Shown: positions 1 through 8,016 of the stretch, in pieces
Numbering within the stretch: the first letter of the stretch is position 1
Layout: each line of letters starts with the position of its first letter
NCBI GenBank assembly: GCA_023383015.1
Contig: JAHDXW010000018.1
Coordinates: 31,312 to 95,311 of the forward strand
DNA: 64,000 nucleotides
Source: Paracoccaceae bacterium
Lineage (GTDB): Bacteria > Pseudomonadota > Alphaproteobacteria > Rhodobacterales > Rhodobacteraceae
Direction: 5' to 3'
Notes under the pieces: generated by a model
What the model saw: the letters and a program-made list of their open reading frames with translations, nothing else
Told to the model about the DNA's origin: nothing
Databases searched by the model: none
Position numbers and translations under genes: made by a program

Positions 1-237
1 GCGGCGCTGATCTTCGCCAAGTGGCGGCCGTGGCCGGCGATGGGGGCGACGCTGCTGTTCGGCTTCCTGCAGTCGGTGGCCACCCGCTATCCCCGCCTGG
101 ACCTTGGGGTGATGGTGGTGCCCTCGCAGTTCATCGACGCCCTGCCCTACATCCTGACGGTGGTGATCCTCGCCGGCTTCGTCGGCAAGGCGATCCCGCC
201 GCGGGCGGGCGGGGCGCCCTATGTGAAGGAACGCTAG
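1..237 (+). CDS. ABC transporter permease, C-terminal fragment
   Basis: This is the 3' end of a gene that begins outside the window; 78 residues are visible, reading in frame from base 1. The remnant has a hydrophobic segment (LPYILTVVILAGFVGKA) followed by a short charged tail ending GGAPYVKER. That tail is characteristic of permeases of the simple-sugar/nucleoside ABC importers that work with Bmp-type binding proteins. Function is inferred from this short tail, so the substrate is unknown. The gene runs towards the GntR regulator on the other strand. Confidence 0.7.
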   Translation, partial: AALIFAKWRPWPAMGATLLFGFLQSVATRYPRLDLGVMVVPSQFIDALPYILTVVILAGFVGKAIPPRAGGAPYVKER

Positions 238-345
238 CGCCCGCACGGCGCCGGCGGCGCCGATCCGGGGCCAGGGCTCCGGGACAGGCATGAAGGATCG
301 GTGACTACACCGTCTTGAATCAAGCAATATCAATGTCATGGATGT

Positions 346-361
346 GTCCCACGCATGGGAC
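346..361. repeat. 16-bp palindrome GTCCCACGCATGGGAC
   Basis: The arms GTCCCA/TGGGAC flank CGCA in the convergent gap between the ABC permease and the GntR gene. A near-identical, fully symmetric copy lies at 47552-47567; the two differ at one base. Function unknown. Confidence 0.6.
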
Positions 362-387
362 GGCCGCATCCGCGGGACCCGGCGGCC

Positions 388-1104
388 TCAGCCGGCGATG
401 TGGCGCAGTCCCTGGGTGACGTCGGCGCGCACCGCCAGCCGCAGCGCCGGCTCGTCGCCCGCCTTCAGCGCCGCGAGGATCATCCGGTGGTGCGGCGGCG
501 CCTCGCTGCGCCGCAGCCGGGCATAGACCTCGCGCATCGTCGGGCCGAGCTGCAGCCACACCGTCTCGACGATCGCCAGCATCGCCGGGGTCTGGGCGCG
601 CAGGTAGAGGGTGCGGTGGAACTCCAGATTGGTACGGATGTAGCCCACCGCGTCGCCCTTCACCACCGCCTCGGCATTGGCCGAGTTGATCAGCGCCAGC
701 CGGTCGATCAGCGCCAGATGCGCCCTCGGCAGGGCGCGGGCGGCCATCTCGGGCTCGATCAGCGCCCGGATTGCCGCAAGCTCCTCGATCCGGTCGCCCG
801 ACAGTTCCGGCGTCGACACCCGCCCCGACGCCGACAGCGTCAGCGCCCCCTCCGCCACCAGCCGGCGCAGCGCCTCGCGCACCGGGGTCATGCTCAGCCC
901 GTGGGCGCGCGCCAGCCCTCGCAGCGTCAGCGCCCGGCCCGGCGGCAGCTCGCCATGCATGACCTGCAGCCGGAGGGTCCGATACAGGCGCTCATGGGCC
1001 GCAAGGGTGCTTTCGGGCGCGCGGGCGGGGGTGGCGGGAAGCGGCGGGCGGGGATGCGCAGGCGGGAACGGCGGCGCGGACGGGGGCGGGGGCGGGCGGG
1101 TCAT
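388..1104 (-). CDS. GntR-family transcriptional regulator (FCD type)
   Basis: A 238-residue predicted DNA-binding repressor or activator. After a proline-rich, probably disordered N-terminus of about 30 residues there is a winged helix-turn-helix (roughly 35-100) with the GntR signature LTLRGLARAHGLSMTPVREA. An all-helical FCD ligand domain follows (roughly 105-235) with the typical FHRTLY histidine segment. FCD domains usually bind a small carboxylate with a metal. The gene starts 8 bases after the metallopeptidase gene stop on the same strand, so the two are probably co-transcribed. The natural target may be the ABC transporter ending at base 237, but nothing in the sequence proves it. Confidence 0.85.
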   Translation of the reverse strand: MTRPPPPPSAPPFPPAHPRPPLPATPARAPESTLAAHERLYRTLRLQVMHGELPPGRALTLRGLARAHGLSMTPVREALRRLVAEGALTLSASGRVSTPELSGDRIEELAAIRALIEPEMAARALPRAHLALIDRLALINSANAEAVVKGDAVGYIRTNLEFHRTLYLRAQTPAMLAIVETVWLQLGPTMREVYARLRRSEAPPHHRMILAALKAGDEPALRLAVRADVTQGLRHIAG

Positions 1105-1112
1105 CGGCGGCC

Positions 1113-1823
1113 TCAGGGGAGGAAGACAAAGCGGTGCAGCCCCGCCCCCTCGCGGCGCAGCCAGTCGCGGCGGCGGGCGTGGTCGGGCACCAGCCCGGCC
1201 ACCAGCGCCCAGAAGCGGGGACCGTGGTTCATCTCGACGAGGTGCGCGACCTCATGGGCGGCGACGTAGTCCAGCACCTCGGGCGGCGCCATCGCCAGCC
1301 GCCAGGAGAACATCAGCCGACCCGCGGCGCTGCACGACCCCCAGCGCGACCGCGGGTCCGACAGGACGATGCGCGCCGGCCGGACGCGCAGGGCAGCGGC
1401 GTGGCCGGCGCAGGCGGCCGCCAGCCGCTCGCGCGCCGCCAGCCGCAGCCAGGCGGCCACCGCGGGGCCCGACCGGCCGGCGGCCGCGGGCACCAGAAGG
1501 CGGTCGCCCTCCAGCCGCGGGGCGCGCAGCGGCGCGGCCACCAGAAGCCGCTCGGCCCCCTCGACAGGCAGCAGCGCGCCCGCCGCCACCGCCACAGGCG
1601 CCGGCACGCCGGCGAGGGCGGCGCGGATCCAGTCGGCCCGATCGTGCAGGAAGGCCATCGCGTCGCGCTCGCGGGCGCGCGCGGGCAGCGTCAGCGTCAC
1701 CCGCCCGTCGGCACGCGAGACCCGCAGCGTGAACCGCCGCGCGCGAGCCGACCGGCGCAGGACAAGCCCCGCCGGCAGCCCCGCCCCCTCCTGCCCCGCC
1801 CCCTCCTGCCCCGCCGCCGCCAT
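1113..1823 (-). CDS. YgjP/SprT-like metal-dependent hydrolase (DUF45)
   Basis: A 236-residue protein whose C-terminal third carries RSRWGSCS followed by the zinc motif HEVAHLVEMNH (HExxH plus a third His). This is the hallmark of the YgjP-like (DUF45, M48-related) family. The N-terminal part is the usual beta-rich YgjP region (FTLRVSRADGRVTLTLP). I chose the ATG at 1823 because it gives the family's usual length; the frame stays open further upstream but shows only low-complexity sequence. There is no signal peptide, so it is probably cytoplasmic. Substrate unknown. Confidence 0.85.
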   Translation of the reverse strand: MAAAGQEGAGQEGAGLPAGLVLRRSARARRFTLRVSRADGRVTLTLPARARERDAMAFLHDRADWIRAALAGVPAPVAVAAGALLPVEGAERLLVAAPLRAPRLEGDRLLVPAAAGRSGPAVAAWLRLAARERLAAACAGHAAALRVRPARIVLSDPRSRWGSCSAAGRLMFSWRLAMAPPEVLDYVAAHEVAHLVEMNHGPRFWALVAGLVPDHARRRDWLRREGAGLHRFVFLP

Positions 1824-1961
1824 CGCCCCGCCCGTCCCTCCCGGCCGCCCGCCCCTGCCACGGCTGCCGCCGGCAGCATAGCACCGCCGCGCCGCGCGCA
1901 CAGGGGCAGCCTTTGGCCGCGACGGCTTGACAGGCCGCGCGCGGCGGTCTCGGCTCACGCC

Positions 1962-2906
1962 ATGAGGGTGGAGATTCGCGACGACCCCGCCGAGATCCTG
2001 CGTTCGCCGGCGCTGGATGTGGTGCCCTACGCCGCCCGGCATGCGGCGCTGGCGGGGCGGCTGGGCATCGACCTGTCGGCCACGGTCTTCGCGCTCGACC
2101 ACATCCCGCTCTGCCTCGAGCGTGCCCGCCACCCGCCGATGCGGCGGGCCATCGCCGGGCTGATCGCAGCCGGCACGCCGGCCCTGCGCGCGGCCCTGCC
2201 CGACCTTGTCGCCCGCCATTTCGCCCCTTTCCTCCGACCCGGCCGGATGGAGGCGATGGCCAGCGCGGTGCAGCCCTGCGTCGCGGCGATGCTGTCGCGG
2301 CTCGCGGGCTTCGAGCTCGGGCTCGGACCCGACACGCTTGTCTCGCGCATCTTCAGCCAGGCCCTCGGTCCCGCCCGCCGCCGGCGCGTGGAGGAGGAGC
2401 TGCGGGAGCTTCAGGCCCGCATCGCCGCCGGCCACCCTGGCGCCGACGCCGGCGAGCGGGGCGCCAGGCTGGCGCTGGCCATCCTTGGCCACGACGCGCT
2501 GACCGCGACCGTGGGGGCCAGCCTTGCGGCCCTGCTGCCGGCCGAGGCGCCGCGCCCCCTGGCCCTGCTGCACTGGGAGGAGACGCCGCCGCGCACCGGC
2601 GTTCCCTACATCGATCGACTGGCGCTGCAGGACGTCCGCGTGGGCGAGCGCGCACTCGACCGAGGCGAGACCATCCGGGCCCGGCTGGACAGCTACGAGG
2701 GCGCGCCGGCCGAGGCGCGCAACGCCTTCTTCGGCGCCGGGGCGCATCTCTGCCTCGGCCGGCCGCTGTCGCTGGACCTCTGGGCCGAACTGGCGCGCCT
2801 GATGCGCGCCGCGCCCACTGCCGCGCGGCTGGCCGCAGCGCCGATGCGTCGCGACGACGTCTTCCACATGCCCGAGCGGCTGGAGGTGGAGGTGACCCCG
2901 GCATGA
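1962..2906 (+). CDS. Short cytochrome P450-like protein
   Basis: A 314-residue protein with a recognisable P450 C-terminal half. An I-helix-like stretch LGHDALTATVGASL lies near 175-188 and the haem-thiolate loop FGAGAHLCLG at 257-266, with Cys264 as the expected iron ligand. Bacterial P450s are normally about 400 residues. Here the N-terminus and the segment between the K helix and the haem loop are shortened. The K-helix ExxR motif is not found; the aligned position reads ALLH (201-204). The stop overlaps the acyl carrier protein start by 4 bases, so a role on a carrier-bound substrate is a reasonable inference. It could be an active minimal P450 or a haem-binding or non-catalytic relative. 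Confidence 0.75.
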   Translation: MRVEIRDDPAEILRSPALDVVPYAARHAALAGRLGIDLSATVFALDHIPLCLERARHPPMRRAIAGLIAAGTPALRAALPDLVARHFAPFLRPGRMEAMASAVQPCVAAMLSRLAGFELGLGPDTLVSRIFSQALGPARRRRVEEELRELQARIAAGHPGADAGERGARLALAILGHDALTATVGASLAALLPAEAPRPLALLHWEETPPRTGVPYIDRLALQDVRVGERALDRGETIRARLDSYEGAPAEARNAFFGAGAHLCLGRPLSLDLWAELARLMRAAPTAARLAAAPMRRDDVFHMPERLEVEVTPA

Positions 2907-3184
2907 CCAGCCCCTTGTTGCCGGACGTCCGCGCCGCCGTGGTCGCGGCGCTGGACGAGATCGCCGGCCTGATGTCGAACCCCGAGATCGGCCCAGCCCT
3001 GGCCCGGGGCGAGGACGTGCCCTTCGCGCGCATCGAGATGGACAGCCTGACCCGCTTCGAGGTGATCATGCGGCTGGAGGAGGCGTTCGGCATCGAACTC
3101 GACGACGACGAGGTGCTGGCGCAGGACAGCGTCGGGGGCCTGGCCGGTTTCATCGAGGGGCGCCTTGCCGGACGCGCCGGCTGA
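2903..3184 (+). CDS. Acyl carrier protein
   Basis: A 93-residue acidic protein with the phosphopantetheine attachment motif DSLTRFEVIMRLEEAFGIEL; the Ser of DSL (about residue 48) would carry the prosthetic arm. The ATG overlaps the P450-like stop by 4 bases, and its own 3' end overlaps the next gene by 20 bases, so the three genes are almost certainly translated together. It is a dedicated carrier rather than the fatty-acid-synthesis AcpP, as no fab genes are near and the sequence diverges from AcpP. Confidence 0.88.
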   Translation: MTSPLLPDVRAAVVAALDEIAGLMSNPEIGPALARGEDVPFARIEMDSLTRFEVIMRLEEAFGIELDDDEVLAQDSVGGLAGFIEGRLAGRAG

Positions 3185-4175
3185 GCCGCCCGGAACGGAC
3201 TGGGAGCGGTCCGGCGCAGCCCTGATCGCTGCCCTGCGCGCCGCCCGCGGCCGCAGGGCCGAGGCGCTGGTGCTTGAGCTCGAGCGGGTGCTGACCGCGG
3301 GTGAGTACCTCGACCTTGCCGCCACGCTGGCCCGCGAGGGCCACCCGCTCTACGCCGCGCTGGCCGCGCGGCCGGTGCTGGCCGATCTTGCCGGCCTGCG
3401 CCGCCCGCCCACCCCCGTCCGCCGCCAGGCGCTGGGCGAGGAGGCACTCCTGTTCCTTGGCCCGGGGGAACCTGCCGGCAAGACGCTGGTGATCGGCTTC
3501 ACCGGGCTCAGGGGCCGGCTCGGCATCCCCACCGCCTGCCTGCTCGAGCGGCTGGACGCCCGCCGCCGCGACCTGCTGCTCTTGCACGATGCCTCGAGGT
3601 CGCAGTTCCGGCTGGGCTGCCGCGGCCTCGCCCGCGACCTGCCCGGGCTGGTGGGTGCGATCGCCGTGCGGGCCGGCGAGGCGGCCTACGCCCGGCGCGT
3701 CGCCATCGGCTATTCGATCGGGGCGCTTCCGGCGGCGCAGTACGGGGTGCTGGCAGGGATCGACCGGGTTGTCGCGGTCGGCGCGCGGCCACGCGACGAC
3801 GCGCTGCGGCTTGCCCGGCGCCAGGCCGTGCCCACCGCCTTCGACCCGCTGTGCGCCTGCCTAGCATCGCGGCGGCGCGAGCTGCTGTTCGTCCATGCCG
3901 AGCACCATGCGGTCGACCGGGCCTGCGCCGTCGCGCTGGCCCGGACGGCCGGCGGCGTGGCGGTCGCGGTGCGCGGGCAGGAGGTGCACGGGCTGATCGA
4001 TGCGCTGTGGGTGATCGGGGCGCTCGAGCGGTTTCTCGACACCGCCCTCGACGGGCCGATGCCTGCAGCCCGCGGCCGGCCGGCGCGCTTCGACCCCGGG
4101 TCGCTGACGCGGCTGCGCCAGACGCTGGGCAGGCGGCTTGCGGGATGGCGCCGCCGGGCCGCGGGGGCGGGCTGA
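3165..4175 (+). CDS. Alpha/beta-hydrolase-fold-like protein of the P450-ACP operon
   Basis: A 336-residue protein starting at TTG (3165), 20 bases inside the acyl carrier gene. The central region resembles an alpha/beta hydrolase: a strand and turn at LVIGFTGLRGRLG, a nucleophile-elbow-like GYSIGALPAA (Ser near residue 185), and a late His cluster HAEHHAVD. The N-terminal 90 residues are helical and not recognised. Tight coupling to the carrier protein suggests a thioesterase or acyltransferase acting on the carrier-bound product, but this is inference. I do not recognise a named family. Confidence 0.65.
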   Translation: MPDAPAEPPGTDWERSGAALIAALRAARGRRAEALVLELERVLTAGEYLDLAATLAREGHPLYAALAARPVLADLAGLRRPPTPVRRQALGEEALLFLGPGEPAGKTLVIGFTGLRGRLGIPTACLLERLDARRRDLLLLHDASRSQFRLGCRGLARDLPGLVGAIAVRAGEAAYARRVAIGYSIGALPAAQYGVLAGIDRVVAVGARPRDDALRLARRQAVPTAFDPLCACLASRRRELLFVHAEHHAVDRACAVALARTAGGVAVAVRGQEVHGLIDALWVIGALERFLDTALDGPMPAARGRPARFDPGSLTRLRQTLGRRLAGWRRRAAGAG

Positions 4176-4277
4176 CGGCCCGGTGCCGGCGGCGCCGGGC
4201 GCGCCGGGGAAAGCCTTTGACAGCCGGCCGGCTTTGTGGCATCGCCCGGCATCCCGCGACGAATCCGAGGATATCCG

Positions 4278-4607
4278 ATGCCCAAAGAGGAGTGGGGCGT
4301 GAAGCGGCTCTGCCCGACCACGGGGCGGCGCTTCTACGACCTCAATCGCAGCCCGGTGGTCAGCCCGTACACGGGCGAGATCGTGGACATCGACGCCAAC
4401 CGGCGCCGCGGCACGATCCCGCCGCCGCGGGTGGTGGCCGACAAGGTCGAGAAGGAACTCGTCGACGTGCTCGAGGCCGACGAGGACATCCTGACCGGCG
4501 AGGAGGCCGAGGACGCCGATCTCGACGACGAGCTGCTCGAGGCCGACGAGGACGAGACAGTGTCGCTTGATGACCTGCCGGAGGTCGGCGGCGACGACGA
4601 GGAATAG
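4278..4607 (+). CDS. TIGR02300 family protein (FYDLN acid domain)
   Basis: A 109-residue protein with the family signature GRRFYDLNRSPVVSPYTGE near the N-terminus and a long Asp/Glu-rich C-terminal tail. The family is characteristic of alphaproteobacteria and its function is not established. The ATG at 4278 gives the conserved MPKEEWG start; a longer in-frame start at 4236 adds non-conserved residues. A strong hairpin follows at 4641. Confidence 0.92.
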   Translation: MPKEEWGVKRLCPTTGRRFYDLNRSPVVSPYTGEIVDIDANRRRGTIPPPRVVADKVEKELVDVLEADEDILTGEEAEDADLDDELLEADEDETVSLDDLPEVGGDDEE

Positions 4608-4640
4608 CCGCGCGCCCGGCCACCGGCCAGGGCGGCCTGC

Positions 4641-4667
4641 AGGCCGGCGCACCTGCGCCGGCCTTTC
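4641..4667 (+). terminator. Rho-independent-like terminator after the FYDLN gene
   Basis: A perfect 10-bp GC-rich stem (4641-4650 with 4655-4664) and a 4-base loop are followed by a short T run. It lies 33 bases after the FYDLN stop and before the convergent ruvB gene, so it may serve both directions. Confidence 0.65.
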
Positions 4668-4723
4668 GCGTCGCGCGACCGGCAGCGGCGCCGGGCGCTG
4701 CGCCCCGCACCCGGGCGGCTGCG

Positions 4724-5743
4724 TCACTTGCCGAAGAGTTCGGCCTGCCCGGGCGGGCGGGGGGGCTCGATGCCGAGGTGCCGCCAGGCGCGCTGGGCCA
4801 GCATCCGCCCCCGCGGCGTGCGCTGGATCAGCCCCTGCTGCAGGAGGAAAGGTTCGATCACCTCCTCGATGGCATCGCGCGCCTCGGCCAGAGCGGCGGC
4901 CAGCGTCTCCACCCCCACCGGCCCGCCGGCGTAGTTCTCGGCGATCAGCGCAAGATAGCGCCGGTCGCCCTGGTCGAGGCCGAGCCCGTCGACGCCAAGC
5001 CGCGTCAGCGCACCGTCGGCCAGCGCAAGGCTGATCCGGCCGCCGCCCTCGACCAGGGCGAAGTCCACCACCCGGCGCAGAAGCCGGCCGGCGATGCGCG
5101 GGGTGCCGCGGGCGCGGCGGGCGATCTCGGCCAGCCCGTCGGGATCGGCCGCGACCCCGAGGAGGCGCGCCGCCCGGGTGACGATCGCGACGAGTTCGGC
5201 CTCCGTGTAGAACTGCAGCCGCAGCGGAATGCCGAAGCGGTCACGCAAGGGCGTGGTGAGCAGCCCCAGCCGCGTCGTCGCCCCGATCAGGGTGAAGGGC
5301 GGCAGGTCGATGCGTACCGTCCGCGCCGCCGGCCCCTCGCCGATCACGAGGTCGAGCGCGAAATCCTCGAGCGCGGGGTAGAGCACCTCCTCGACCACGG
5401 GATTGAGCCGGTGGATCTCGTCGATGAAGAGGACGTCGCGCGGCTCGAGGTTGGTCAGGATCGCGGCAAGGTCGCCGGGGCGCGCCAGCACCGGCCCCGA
5501 GGTGGTGCGAAAGCCGACCCCGAGTTCGCGCGCGACGATCTGGGCGAGCGTGGTCTTGCCGAGCCCGGGGGGGCCGTGAAACAGCGTGTGGTCCATCGCC
5601 TGGCCACGGCGGCGGGCGCTTTCGACGAAGACGCGGAGGTTGGCGCGGGCCTCCTTCTGGCCGATGAAATCCTCCAGCCGCTGGGGGCGCAGCGCCCGGT
5701 CCTCGTCACCGGGCTGTTCCTCGGGGCGGATGAGGCTGTCCAT
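4724..5743 (-). CDS. ruvB: Holliday junction branch migration ATPase RuvB
   Basis: A 339-residue AAA+ motor that drives branch migration with RuvA. Visible motifs are Walker [13 protein letters not shown], Walker B/sensor LFIDEIHRL, the arginine-finger region and sensor [10 protein letters not shown], and a C-terminal winged helix ending [13 protein letters not shown]. Length and N-terminus ([11 protein letters not shown]) are typical. It is the last gene of the ruvC-ruvA-ruvB operon, beginning 3 bases after the ruvA stop. Confidence 0.97.
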   Translation of the reverse strand: MDSLIRPEEQPGDEDRALRPQRLEDFIGQKEARANLRVFVESARRRGQAMDHTLFHGPPGLGKTTLAQIVARELGVGFRTTSGPVLARPGDLAAILTNLEPRDVLFIDEIHRLNPVVEEVLYPALEDFALDLVIGEGPAARTVRIDLPPFTLIGATTRLGLLTTPLRDRFGIPLRLQFYTEAELVAIVTRAARLLGVAADPDGLAEIARRARGTPRIAGRLLRRVVDFALVEGGGRISLALADGALTRLGVDGLGLDQGDRRYLALIAENYAGGPVGVETLAAALAEARDAIEEVIEPFLLQQGLIQRTPRGRMLAQRAWRHLGIEPPRPPGQAELFGK

Positions 5744-5746
5744 GCC

Positions 5747-6406
5747 TCAGCCGCGCGGCGCGAGGCGGCGCAGGGCCGCCCGGATCAGCGCCGGCGTCGC
5801 CGCGGCGGGGTCTCCGGCGCCGGCCTCGGCCACCGCCGCTGCCGCCTCGCCCTGGCCGTAGCCGAGGTTGACGAGCGCCGACAGCGCCTCGGCGGTGGCG
5901 GTGGCAGCGCCGTCTGGGGCGGCGGCGGGCACGGTCGCGCCCCGCTGGCCCCGTGCCCTCGGCGCAGTGCCGGCGGCCGCGGCGGCGCCGGCGCGGGCCA
6001 TCAGCGCCGGCACCTTGTCGCGGAGTTCCAACGTCACCCGCGCGGCCAGCTTCGGGCCCACCCCCGGCGCCGCCCTCAGCGCCGCCGCATCGCCCCTTGC
6101 CACCGCGCGGGCAAGCCCCTCGGCGCCCAGCGCACCGGTGAGTGCCAGTGCCGCACGCGCGCCGACCCCCTGGACCGTCTGCAGCAGCCGGTGCCAGTCG
6201 CGCTCGAGCGGGGTGAGGAAACCGTAGAGCTGCCAGAGATCCTCGCGCACCGACATCTCGGTGTGCAGGACCGCGGCCTCGCCCGGCAGGGGCAGGCCCG
6301 CCAGCGTACGCTCGGAGACCTGGACGACATAGCCCACCCCGCCCACGTCGATCAGCACATTGTCCTCGCCGCGGTCGACCAGGATGCCCGCAAGGCGCCC
6401 GATCAT
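5747..6406 (-). CDS. ruvA: Holliday junction DNA helicase subunit RuvA
   Basis: A 219-residue protein that binds the four-way junction and recruits RuvB. The N-terminal OB-fold starts [23 protein letters not shown] in outline. Tandem helix-hairpin-helix motifs follow ([13 protein letters not shown] and [12 protein letters not shown]), then a flexible Ala/Gly-rich linker and a C-terminal three-helix domain that contacts RuvB. The ATG at 6406 overlaps the ruvC stop by 4 bases, indicating translational coupling. Confidence 0.95.
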   Translation of the reverse strand: MIGRLAGILVDRGEDNVLIDVGGVGYVVQVSERTLAGLPLPGEAAVLHTEMSVREDLWQLYGFLTPLERDWHRLLQTVQGVGARAALALTGALGAEGLARAVARGDAAALRAAPGVGPKLAARVTLELRDKVPALMARAGAAAAAGTAPRARGQRGATVPAAAPDGAATATAEALSALVNLGYGQGEAAAAVAEAGAGDPAAATPALIRAALRRLAPRG

Positions 6407-6927
6407 GCCCGCTCCCCGCCGGCGGCGGCCCGCGCCAGCGCCGCGGCCAGCCGATCGGCGCCGCGGCCCTGATGGGCATGGGTAAGCGCGATGGCCAGCG
6501 CATCGGCGGCATCGGGCCCGGCGATGCGGACACCGGGGAACTGCAGCCGCACCATGTGGTCCACCTGCTCCTTGGCGGCGTGGCCGACGCCGACGACCGT
6601 CTTCTTGACCGCGTTCGGCGCGTATTCCCCGATCGGAATGCCCGCCTGCGCCGGCACCAGCAGCGCGATCGCCCGCGCCTGCCCGAGCTTCAGCGTCGCC
6701 ACCGCGTCCTTGTTGACGAAGGTCTGCTCGACCGCGGCGCAGTCGGGTGCAAGGCGTGCCACGACGTCGGCAAGCGCACGATGCAGGGCCAGCAGCCGCG
6801 CCGGCAGGCCATCGCCGGCGTCGGTGTGGCAGATGCCGTTGGCGACATGGGTGATCCGGCTGCCCGCAACCTCGATCACGCCCCAGCCGAGATTGCGCAG
6901 GCCGGGATCGAGCCCGAGAATCCGCAT
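6403..6927 (-). CDS. ruvC: Crossover junction endodeoxyribonuclease RuvC
   Basis: A 174-residue Holliday junction resolvase. The N-terminus [16 protein letters not shown] carries the first catalytic Asp. A mid-protein VEQTFVNKD supplies a catalytic Glu, and the C-terminal HMVRLQFPG and [13 protein letters not shown] segments hold the remaining acidic residues. It is first of the ruvCAB operon, with an imperfect LexA-like box about 80 bases upstream. Confidence 0.96.
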   Translation of the reverse strand: MRILGLDPGLRNLGWGVIEVAGSRITHVANGICHTDAGDGLPARLLALHRALADVVARLAPDCAAVEQTFVNKDAVATLKLGQARAIALLVPAQAGIPIGEYAPNAVKKTVVGVGHAAKEQVDHMVRLQFPGVRIAGPDAADALAIALTHAHQGRGADRLAAALARAAAGGERA

Positions 6928-7002
6928 GCCGCCCCCTGAACCGCCCGATGCCCGGCCACGATCCCCACGATCCCGGCCGGCTGTTGCTTTTTTCCCTCAT
7001 TA

Positions 7003-7017
7003 GCACGAAGAGGGAAC
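7003..7017 (-). promoter_or_regulatory. Imperfect LexA-like box upstream of ruvC
   Basis: On the minus strand this reads GTTC-N7-GTGC, one base away from the GTTC-N7-GTTC box known for LexA in Rhodobacter and other alphaproteobacteria. It lies about 80 bases upstream of ruvC, a gene that is SOS-induced in several bacteria. One mismatch makes this tentative. Confidence 0.3.
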
Positions 7018-7218
7018 ATTGGCCAGTGCCAGCCCGCCTTGCAGAGGTTGTGCCCGGGGCTTGCGCATGCCGCGCCGTCGGCGCAATCAATTTGCCCGCG
7101 CCAGGCCCGGCGGGACAGGAAGTTGCAGGCGCGGGGGCCTCCGGCGGTGCGGCGGGAGCCCGATGCTGCATCGCAGAAAGTCATGCGGCAGATGCAAGGC
7201 CGGCATGCTCGCGCCCGG

Positions 7219-7247
7219 CTTGCGGGCGGATTTCGCCCATCCTAGAT
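7219..7247 (+). promoter_or_regulatory. Candidate promoter of the DUF1127 gene
   Basis: CTTGCG (7219-7224), a 17-base spacer and CTAGAT (7242-7247) lie 57 bases before the ATG. The CTTG element and an overlapping CCCAT also allow a heat-shock sigma reading. The spacing is good but the hexamers are imperfect. Confidence 0.35.
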
Positions 7248-7304
7248 GCGCGTCGTGCGGCGGGATGGCCTGCCGCAGTGCAGAATACCGAAAGGAACAA
7301 CCCC

Positions 7305-7502
7305 ATGGCTGCGATCGAAACGACCCGTACCGGGACGGACGTGCGCCTGTTCGGGGGCCGGCTGATCTCGCTCTTCACCGACGCCTTCGCGACGGCCACG
7401 GCGTGGAACGATGTCCGCGTCACCCGCAACGAGCTGCGCAAGCTCTCGGACCGTGAGCTGGACGACATCGGCCTGAGCCGCGCCGACATCGAGCGCCTCT
7501 GA
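7305..7502 (+). CDS. DUF1127 domain small protein
   Basis: A 65-residue protein ending in the DUF1127 (YjiS-like) signature: a helix, then ELRKLSDRELDDIGLSRADIERL. The family is abundant in alphaproteobacteria. Some members bind RNA or affect phosphate and C1 metabolism, but no function can be assigned here. AAGGAAC upstream of the ATG acts as ribosome binding site. A strong hairpin follows 37 bases after the stop, so the gene is probably monocistronic. Confidence 0.88.
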   Translation: MAAIETTRTGTDVRLFGGRLISLFTDAFATATAWNDVRVTRNELRKLSDRELDDIGLSRADIERL

Positions 7503-7538
7503 CACCCGCAGATGTCGCGGCCCCGCCGGGCCGCGAAA

Positions 7539-7570
7539 GGGGCCGCCGCGGCAGTGCCGGGCGGCCCCTT
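7539..7570 (+). terminator. GC-rich terminator after the DUF1127 gene
   Basis: A perfect 9-bp stem GGGGCCGCC/GGCGGCCCC (7539-7547 with 7560-7568) and a 12-base loop are followed by TT only. It lies between convergent genes and may stop transcription in both directions. Confidence 0.5.
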
Positions 7571-7590
7571 GCCATTCCCGAAGCGGGGTC

Positions 7591-7950
7591 TCAGCGCGGA
7601 AGGCCGGCCACGATGCCCCGCACCGCGGCCGACAGCGCCAGCGTCGCCGGGTCGGGCTGCATCAGCACCGCGCCCGCCCGCGAAAGCCCGTCGCCGGCCT
7701 GCAGGTCGGCCAGCCGCGCCTCGTAGCCCGCCGCGCCGACATGGGCGTGCACCACCGCCTTTACCCCCGTCAGCGCCGCCGCCGCCATCAGCAGCGGGAC
7801 CACCAGCGCCAGCCGGCGCCGCCCGCGCCCGGCCCGCGGCGGTGCGCCCAGCGTGCCCGGCGCCTCGAACCGCCGACCGCTGGCATGGATCGTGCGGATA
7901 CGGCCCAGGCGGCTCTGGAAATCGCGAAAACTGGCGTCTGTAAGGCTCAT
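7591..7950 (-). CDS. Hypothetical single-pass membrane protein
   Basis: A 119-residue protein with a basic N-terminus (about 1-47), one transmembrane segment (LALVVPLLMAAAALTGVKAVV, about 47-67) and a periplasmic Ala-rich tail of about 50 residues. I do not recognise a characterised family; the composition resembles small conserved roseobacter membrane proteins. It stands alone between the DUF1127 gene and prmA. Confidence 0.65.
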   Translation of the reverse strand: MSLTDASFRDFQSRLGRIRTIHASGRRFEAPGTLGAPPRAGRGRRRLALVVPLLMAAAALTGVKAVVHAHVGAAGYEARLADLQAGDGLSRAGAVLMQPDPATLALSAAVRGIVAGLPR

Positions 7951-8016
7951 AGGCGTCCCCCTCGCCCCACCCGGGGCGTTTCTGGGACCGGACTGTGGCA
8001 GGAATGTGGCGCGCGC

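Larger units (their letters stand above)
6928..7304. other. Gene-free interval between divergent ruvC and the DUF1127 gene
   Basis: I see no convincing gene in these 377 bases. The interval should hold the promoters of ruvCAB (minus) and the DUF1127 gene (plus). It contains a short A/T-rich stretch and inverted repeat around 6991-7016 (CCCTC...GAGGG), an imperfect LexA-like box, and a candidate promoter at 7219-7247. Confidence 0.5.
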
